From the NCBI GenBank assembly GCA_938048505.1, contig CALIUX010000053.1, positions 1 to 22,219 on the forward strand: a stretch of 22,219 nt of DNA. The letters run 5' to 3'. The translations under genes were made by a program, and so were the position numbers. Of the stretch, positions 17,209 through 22,219 are shown one piece after another. The stretch comes from an uncultured Pseudomonadales bacterium. GTDB lineage: Bacteria; Pseudomonadota; Gammaproteobacteria; Pseudomonadales; Cellvibrionaceae. The stretch's first letter is position 1; each line of letters opens with the position of its first letter. The notes under the pieces were generated by a model. The model was not told the origin of the DNA, searched no databases, and worked only from the letters and a program-made list of their open reading frames with translations.

Positions 17209-17472
17209 TTAAATAACCGCAGCTTTCTCTTCAACTTTTACTAAAGACCAAGATTTGGTTTTAGAAAGAGGACGAGATTCTGCGATTGTTACTAAATCAC
17301 CAATATTACACTCATTGCTCTCATCGTGAGCTTTGATCTTAGATGATTTACTAACATACTTACCGTAGATAGGGTGCTTTACACGACGCTCAACAAGTAC
17401 AGTAATAGACTTATCCATTTTGTCGCTGACCACTTTACCTACAATGGTACGAACAAGTTTTTTCTCAGACAT
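17209..17472 (-). CDS. rpsQ: 30S ribosomal protein S17
   Basis: Primary 16S rRNA-binding protein of the 5' domain with an OB fold. The 87 residues begin [20 protein letters not shown] and carry the family signature [22 protein letters not shown] before ATG 17472 lies inside the last codons of rpmC, two bases away, so translation is probably coupled. It is the last gene of the classical S10 operon. Confidence 0.98.
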   Translation of the reverse strand: MSEKKLVRTIVGKVVSDKMDKSITVLVERRVKHPIYGKYVSKSSKIKAHDESNECNIGDLVTIAESRPLSKTKSWSLVKVEEKAAVI

Positions 17473-17474
17473 CG

Positions 17475-17666
17475 TTATTTACCTGCCTTCTCTGCTATCA
17501 CTGTTTTAATGCGAGCGATGTTATGACGCACTTGCTTAACTAAATGAGTTTGTGACAGCTGACCGGTTGATGCCTGCATGCGTAAGTTGAACTGCTCTTT
17601 AAGCTGAGCTAAAAGCTCTTCGTTCAACTCTTCGACTGTTTTTTCGCGAAGTTCTTGTGCTTTCAT
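17475..17666 (-). CDS. rpmC: 50S ribosomal protein L29
   Basis: Small helical protein (63 residues, as in E. coli) next to L23 at the tunnel exit, part of the docking area for trigger factor and SRP. It begins [20 protein letters not shown] and has the characteristic [13 protein letters not shown]. Its ATG overlaps the rplP stop codon (TAATG), so it depends on translational coupling rather than on a strong ribosome site. Confidence 0.98.
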   Translation of the reverse strand: MKAQELREKTVEELNEELLAQLKEQFNLRMQASTGQLSQTHLVKQVRHNIARIKTVIAEKAGK

Positions 17667-18079
17667 TACATCACCGCTCGCTTAACAAACGTTGTTTCAA
17701 TGGGAAGCTTCGCAGCCGCTAAGGCAAAAGCTTCTCGCGCCAGCTCTTCAGAAACACCTTCCATCTCATAAAGAACTTTACCTGGTTGAATCTGGCATAC
17801 CCAGTATTCAACATTACCCTTACCTTTACCTTGACGAACTTCTAAAGGCTTTTGGGTAATTGGCTTATCAGGAAAAACACGAATCCAAATTTTACCGCCA
17901 CGCTTAATATGACGAGTCATAGCACGACGCGCTGCTTCGATCTGGCGAGCTGTAATACGACCACGACCGGTCGCTTTTAAGCCAAACTCACCAAAGCTAA
18001 CTTTAGAACCACGCTCTGCTAAACCGCGATTGCGGCCTTTCTGCTGCTTACGAAATTTCGTACGCTTAGGTTGTAACAT
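17666..18079 (-). CDS. rplP: 50S ribosomal protein L16
   Basis: Late-assembling protein that positions the A-site tRNA. The 137 residues begin [19 protein letters not shown] and contain [40 protein letters not shown] and the end TTFVKRAVM. The Arg in [10 protein letters not shown] region corresponds to the arginine hydroxylated in E. coli L16. AAGGGG precedes ATG 18079, 12 bases after rpsC; it overlaps rpmC by one base. Confidence 0.98.
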   Translation of the reverse strand: MLQPKRTKFRKQQKGRNRGLAERGSKVSFGEFGLKATGRGRITARQIEAARRAMTRHIKRGGKIWIRVFPDKPITQKPLEVRQGKGKGNVEYWVCQIQPGKVLYEMEGVSEELAREAFALAAAKLPIETTFVKRAVM

Positions 18080-18091
18080 TGTGCGTACCCC

Positions 18092-18766
18092 TTACCTTGA
18101 GCTTTTTTTCTTTGGAGCGGCTTCAACTTCTTCCACACCACCAATAACTTCGCCTTTGAAGATCCACACTTTGACACCAATGATGCCGTAAGTGGTAGAC
18201 GCTTCTGCATGAGCGTAGTCAATATCTGCGCGCAAAGTATGAAGAGGCACACGACCTTCACGATACCATTCGCTACGTGCAATCTCGGCTCCGCCTAAAC
18301 GACCGCTAACTTGAATTTTTACACCCTCGGCACCTTGACGCATTGCGTTTTGGACCGCGCGCTTCATAGCACGACGGAACATAACGCGACGCTCAAGTTG
18401 TTGCGCAACACTCTGCGCAGCCAAAGTTGCATCCAAGTCAGGCTTGCGAATTTCTTCGATGTTGATGTGAACAGGCACACCCATCTTTTTAGAAACCGCT
18501 GCACGTAATTTCTCAACATCTTCACCTTTCTTACCGATAACAATACCGGGACGAGCAGTGTGAATGGTGATGCGTGCGGTGTTAGCAGGACGCTCGATTT
18601 CTACACGACTAACTGAAGCGTGAGCCAGAGTCTTCTGGATATACTCACGAACAACTAAATCAGTGTGTAACTTATCTGCGTACTGATCTGTGCCGGCATA
18701 CCACGTTGAAGTATGCTTCTTAACGATTCCGAGACGAATGCCTGTCGGATGTACTTTTTGACCCAT
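18092..18766 (-). CDS. rpsC: 30S ribosomal protein S3
   Basis: Protein of the mRNA entry site with helicase-assisting function, together with S4 and S5. The 224 residues begin [20 protein letters not shown], with a type II KH domain whose GxxG loop reads [13 protein letters not shown], and a C-terminal domain containing [20 protein letters not shown] and [14 protein letters not shown]. Length is close to E. coli S3 (233) with a short basic tail. Lies 13 bases after rplV. Confidence 0.99.
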   Translation of the reverse strand: MGQKVHPTGIRLGIVKKHTSTWYAGTDQYADKLHTDLVVREYIQKTLAHASVSRVEIERPANTARITIHTARPGIVIGKKGEDVEKLRAAVSKKMGVPVHINIEEIRKPDLDATLAAQSVAQQLERRVMFRRAMKRAVQNAMRQGAEGVKIQVSGRLGGAEIARSEWYREGRVPLHTLRADIDYAHAEASTTYGIIGVKVWIFKGEVIGGVEEVEAAPKKKSSR

Positions 18767-18779
18767 AACGTCCGCTCTC

Positions 18780-19112
18780 TTATTGATCAGCTACTTTAAC
18801 GGTAATATGACAGCTGCGCTTAAGGATGCGATCGGCACGTCCTTTAGCACGCGGCATGATCCGCTTCATGGTTATACCTTCATCTACAAAAATCGTAGAT
18901 ACCTTAAGCTCATCGACATCAGCGCCTTCGTTATGCTCTGCATTCGCAATGGCTGACTCAAGAACTTTCTTAATTAAGGCTGCACCTTTTTTGTTGCTGA
19001 ACGCTAGGATGTCTAAGGCTTCTTCTACGCCTTTGCCCCTAATCTGATCAGCCACTAATCGCGCTTTTTGCGCTGAGATGCGAGCACCTTTATGTTTTGC
19101 TGCTACTTCCAT
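18780..19112 (-). CDS. rplV: 50S ribosomal protein L22
   Basis: Lines the narrow part of the peptide exit tunnel through its beta-hairpin loop. The 110 residues (E. coli 110) begin [20 protein letters not shown] and include the tunnel loop region [20 protein letters not shown], with no deletion of the kind that gives macrolide resistance. GAGGT precedes ATG 19112. Confidence 0.98.
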   Translation of the reverse strand: MEVAAKHKGARISAQKARLVADQIRGKGVEEALDILAFSNKKGAALIKKVLESAIANAEHNEGADVDELKVSTIFVDEGITMKRIMPRAKGRADRILKRSCHITVKVADQ

Positions 19113-19130
19113 CGGAAATACCTCGTGCGA

Positions 19131-19406
19131 TTAGCGCTTAGCTTTCTTATCTGCAACGTGACCTTTATAGGTACGCGTTGCTGCGAATTCACCTAGCTTA
19201 TGTCCAACCATTTCTTCATTGATAGAAACAGGAACATGTTGGCGGCCATTGTGAATAGCGATGGTTAAACCAACCATTTCTGGTAAAACCATAGAGCGAC
19301 GTGACCATGTTTTAATGGGACGACGATCATTTTTTTCGGCTGCCACTTCCACCTTCTTTAAAAGATGATGGTCGATGAACGGGCCTTTTTTTAGTGAACG
19401 TGACAT
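19131..19406 (-). CDS. rpsS: 30S ribosomal protein S19
   Basis: Head protein that forms a complex with S13 near the A and P sites. The 91 residues begin [20 protein letters not shown] and include [22 protein letters not shown] and the C-terminal [16 protein letters not shown]. Lies between rplB (33 bases) and rplV (18 bases), the standard S10 order. Confidence 0.98.
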   Translation of the reverse strand: MSRSLKKGPFIDHHLLKKVEVAAEKNDRRPIKTWSRRSMVLPEMVGLTIAIHNGRQHVPVSINEEMVGHKLGEFAATRTYKGHVADKKAKR

Positions 19407-19439
19407 TGCAAGTTACTCTCTACTGTTGGTCAGTCGCCG

Positions 19440-20267
19440 TTATTTTTTATTACGACGACGAACAATCATGTTGTCGGTACGCTTATTACTGCGCGTCTTA
19501 TAACCCTTAGTTGGAGTACCCCAAGGTGAAACAGGATGACGGCCACCCGAAGTACGGCCTTCACCACCACCATGTGGGTGATCAACTGGGTTCATTGCAA
19601 CACCGCGAACAGTAGGACGAACCCCACGCCAACGCTTAGCACCTGCTTTACCCAGCGAACGCAGGCTGTGCTCACTGTTAGAAACTTCACCTAAGGTTGC
19701 ACGACAATCGGCGGGTACTTTACGCATTTCGCCTGAGCGCAAACGCAAAGTTGCATAAGCACCTTCACGAGCAACTAGCTGAACGCTTGTACCAGCAGAA
19801 CGTGCGATTTGCGCACCTTTTGCAGGCTTAAGCTCAACACAGTGAACAACACTACCTAAAGGAACATTGCGAAGTGGTAAAGCATTACCCGTCTTAATTG
19901 GCGCATCATCGCCAGAGTGGATAACGTCACCAGCTTTTAGGCCTTTAGGCGCTACAATATAACGACGCTCACCATCTGCGTAACAAACAAGTGCAATGTA
20001 TGCAGTACGGTTAGGGTCGTATTCCAAACGCTCAACAGTCGCTGGAATGCCATCTTTGTTACGACGAAAGTCGATAACACGATAGCGTTGTTTATGGCCA
20101 CCACCAACATGACGAACAGTGATTCGACCATTGTTGTTACGGCCACCTTTTTTGCTTTTCTTCTCTAGCAACGGCGCATAAGGTGCCCCCTTGTGAAGAT
20201 CAGCATTAACCACGCTTACAACAAAGCGACGGCCAGGTGATGTCGGTTTACGTTTTACGATAGCCAT
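19440..20267 (-). CDS. rplB: 50S ribosomal protein L2
   Basis: Highly conserved protein needed for subunit association and for the peptidyl-transferase centre. The 275 residues begin [20 protein letters not shown] and show the OB-like and SH3-like RNA-binding domains. Near the end comes the universal [20 protein letters not shown] with the conserved histidine near 230, then the basic tail [14 protein letters not shown], inside the end of rplW, lies about eight bases before ATG 20267; the genes are two bases apart. Confidence 0.99.
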   Translation of the reverse strand: MAIVKRKPTSPGRRFVVSVVNADLHKGAPYAPLLEKKSKKGGRNNNGRITVRHVGGGHKQRYRVIDFRRNKDGIPATVERLEYDPNRTAYIALVCYADGERRYIVAPKGLKAGDVIHSGDDAPIKTGNALPLRNVPLGSVVHCVELKPAKGAQIARSAGTSVQLVAREGAYATLRLRSGEMRKVPADCRATLGEVSNSEHSLRSLGKAGAKRWRGVRPTVRGVAMNPVDHPHGGGEGRTSGGRHPVSPWGTPTKGYKTRSNKRTDNMIVRRRNKK

Positions 20268-20269
20268 TC

Positions 20270-20575
20270 TTATGCTCCTGCCTCTGCTGAAAGAAGATCA
20301 AGATCTTGGCCTTCTTCTAAGCGAACGTAAGCTTTTTTCCAGTCGCTGCGCTTGCCCATACCGTGTTTGGTACGTTTGGTTTTACCCTTAACAACAGCAG
20401 TTCTTACCGCAACAACTTTCGCTTCTAAAAGCTGCTCAATGGCGGCTTTGATTTCGATCTTAGTAGCGTCTGATGCAACTTTGAAAACGACTTGGTTAGA
20501 CGTTTCGCCAGCAATTGCTGTCTTTTCAGAAACAACAGGCCCTAACAAAACTTTGTATAAACGCTCTTGTTTCAT
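20270..20575 (-). CDS. rplW: 50S ribosomal protein L23
   Basis: Tunnel-exit protein and main docking site for trigger factor and SRP. The 101 residues begin [20 protein letters not shown] and include [20 protein letters not shown] and the extended [20 protein letters not shown] loop reaching into the tunnel. ATG overlaps the rplD stop (ATGA), with AGGAGG placed within the rplD end, so the two are translationally coupled. Confidence 0.98.
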   Translation of the reverse strand: MKQERLYKVLLGPVVSEKTAIAGETSNQVVFKVASDATKIEIKAAIEQLLEAKVVAVRTAVVKGKTKRTKHGMGKRSDWKKAYVRLEEGQDLDLLSAEAGA

Positions 20576-21186
20576 ACCAAAGCCTCCTCAAGTTGCTTAA
20601 GCGCAGAAACAGTCACAACCACTTTTTCGAAGCGAATCAAGCTAACTGGATCAATTGCCTGTGCATCACACACGTCAATCTTATGAAGATTACGTGATGC
20701 TAAGTACAAGTTTTCGCTGACTTCAGAGTTAACAATCAACGCATCGCTTAAGTTAAATTCTTTTAATTTAGCAGCAAGAACTTTGGTTTTAGGTGCGTCG
20801 ATATCAAACGACTCAACTACTACCAAGCGCTCTTGACGAGCAAGCTCAGAAAGAATGCAACGCAACGCAGCACGGTACATCTTTTTGTTAAGCTTTTGCT
20901 CAAAGTTACGTGGCTTAGCAGCGAAGTTAACGCCACCTGTACGCCAGATAGGACTACGAATAGTACCGGCACGTGCACGGCCCGTTCCTTTTTGACGGAA
21001 TGGCTTTTTGCCACCGCCAGAAACTTCTGAGCGTGTTTTTTGAGCTTTAGTACCTTGACGAGCACCAGCCATATAAGCAACAACAGCTTGGTGAACGAGG
21101 TCTTGATTAAATTCTTTGCCAAAAGCGACTTCAGAAACAGCAACTGTTCCAGAATTTCCGCCAGGCGTAGCAATATTTAATTCCAT
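20572..21186 (-). CDS. rplD: 50S ribosomal protein L4
   Basis: Large-subunit protein whose long loop lines the exit tunnel; in E. coli it also represses the S10 operon at transcription and translation through the leader upstream of rpsJ. The 204 residues begin [19 protein letters not shown], and the tunnel loop is recognisable as [25 protein letters not shown] lies six bases before ATG 21186. Any L4 target upstream of rpsJ would be outside this window. Confidence 0.98.
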   Translation of the reverse strand: MELNIATPGGNSGTVAVSEVAFGKEFNQDLVHQAVVAYMAGARQGTKAQKTRSEVSGGGKKPFRQKGTGRARAGTIRSPIWRTGGVNFAAKPRNFEQKLNKKMYRAALRCILSELARQERLVVVESFDIDAPKTKVLAAKLKEFNLSDALIVNSEVSENLYLASRNLHKIDVCDAQAIDPVSLIRFEKVVVTVSALKQLEEALV

Positions 21187-21203
21187 GGTCGACTCCCTAA
21201 GAA

Positions 21204-21848
21204 TTAAGCGTTATTACGCAATTTAACAGCAGGGCGTACTACAACGCTGCCACCTGGAGCACCAGGAACTGCACCTTTAATGAGCAGCAGATTGCGCTCG
21301 GCATCGACCTTAACAACTTCCAAGTTTTGTGTCGTCACGCGCTCAGCGCCCATGTGACCGGCCATTTTTTTGCCTTTGAATACACGACCTGGAGTTTGAC
21401 ACTGGCCGATTGAGCCAGGAGCACGGTGAGACAAAGAGTTACCGTGAGTTGCGTCTTGCATTGCAAAATTCCAACGCTTAACACCACCGGCAAAACCTTT
21501 ACCTTTGGACTCGCCTGTTACGTCAACTACTTGACCAGCTTCGAAAGATTCGACTGTGATCTTGCCGCCCACTTCAAATGCTTCTTCAGCATCGTTACGA
21601 AGCTCAACCAAAACAGAACCTGCTTCGGACTCAGCTTTTTCGAAGTGACCTTTTTCTGGCTTCGATACACGTGAGGCTCGACGAGACCCTACGGCTACCT
21701 GAACTGCATTGTAACCGTCGGTTTCCACATTCTTAACCTGGGTGATGCGGTTGGGCTCTACCTCAACCACAGTGACAGGAATGGAAGAACCATCTTCTGT
21801 AAATATACGTGTCATACCGCTTTTGCGGCCGACTATACCAATCGTCAT
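21204..21848 (-). CDS. rplC: 50S ribosomal protein L3
   Basis: One of the two proteins that start large-subunit assembly, with a loop reaching the peptidyl-transferase centre. The 214 residues begin [20 protein letters not shown] and include [20 protein letters not shown]; the Gln in GQCQTPG corresponds to the residue methylated by PrmB in E. coli (Gln150). The following segment is [19 protein letters not shown] precedes ATG 21848. It follows rpsJ after a 108-base spacer, larger than the few tens of bases usual here. Confidence 0.98.
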   Translation of the reverse strand: MTIGIVGRKSGMTRIFTEDGSSIPVTVVEVEPNRITQVKNVETDGYNAVQVAVGSRRASRVSKPEKGHFEKAESEAGSVLVELRNDAEEAFEVGGKITVESFEAGQVVDVTGESKGKGFAGGVKRWNFAMQDATHGNSLSHRAPGSIGQCQTPGRVFKGKKMAGHMGAERVTTQNLEVVKVDAERNLLLIKGAVPGAPGGSVVVRPAVKLRNNA

Positions 21849-21956
21849 TATTTTAACCTCTAGTGTACGGGGCTATTACCCGCTATGGCCGCCCATCTCA
21901 GAGCGTTACACACCCCATAATGGACTTGCCGTTAAGGGGCCGGCTTGGAGTTTTTA
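21849..21956 (-). other. Enlarged rpsJ-rplC spacer with small GC-rich hairpins
   Basis: This 108-base spacer begins after the rpsJ stop and contains several short stems on the transcript: GCCG/CGGC with a nine-base loop, CGGG/CCCG with a seven-base loop near the rplC ribosome site, and GTGTA/TACAC over a longer distance. None is followed by a U run. No reading frame of useful length is present. It is the longest spacer within the S10 genes in this window; function unknown. Confidence 0.35.

Positions 21957-22219
<263 letters not shown>

Overview
This window is one end of the large ribosomal-protein gene cluster (S10, spc and alpha operons) of a bacterium, followed by a glycogen-metabolism operon. 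Every gene I can support lies on the minus strand, so transcription runs from high to low coordinates. The protein sequences (RpoA with a C-terminal domain nearly identical to the enterobacterial and pseudomonad one, a 101-residue zinc-free S14, a four-ligand L36, and the gene order secY-rpmJ-rpsM-rpsK-rpsD-rpoA-rplQ) point to a gammaproteobacterium. The moderate AT-richness and the overall feel fit marine lineages around Cellvibrionales/Oceanospirillales, but that finer placement is a guess.

Layout in the direction of transcription. (1) 22219 to 17209, S10 operon: rpsJ (5' end outside the window), rplC, rplD, rplW, rplB, rpsS, rplV, rpsC, rplP, rpmC, rpsQ. (2) 17177 to 11555, spc operon: rplN, rplX, rplE, rpsN, rpsH, rplF, rplR, rpsE, rpmD, rplO, secY, rpmJ. 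No terminator or clear promoter separates it from the S10 genes. (3) 11554 to 11298, a 257-base spacer. It holds a terminator-like hairpin, a promoter with a 17-base spacer, and a very regular 13-bp hairpin at the start of the predicted rpsM leader. (4) 11297 to 8388, alpha operon: rpsM, rpsK, rpsD, rpoA, rplQ, closed by a textbook bidirectional terminator at 8341-8369. (5) 8117 to 62, glycogen/maltodextrin operon: malQ, glgB, glgX, glgC. rpmJ is a short gene, easy to miss, at 11555-11671.

How the genes work together. The cluster supplies most primary-binding ribosomal proteins, the RNA polymerase alpha subunit and the SecY translocation channel, balanced by long polycistronic transcription and by feedback repressor proteins whose genes are present (S4, S8, L4). 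The glycogen block makes ADP-glucose (GlgC), introduces branches (GlgB), debranches (GlgX) and recycles maltodextrins (MalQ). Glycogen synthase (glgA) and phosphorylase (glgP) are not in the window.

I found no mobile element, CRISPR array, tRNA, rRNA or novel multigene system. The observations that deserve a second look are RNA-level signals between the genes: a terminator-like hairpin over the secY stop codon, the rpsM leader hairpin, a small bulged hairpin just before the Shine-Dalgarno-less rplE, a UUCG hairpin between rpsE and rpmD, and an enlarged rpsJ-rplC spacer.
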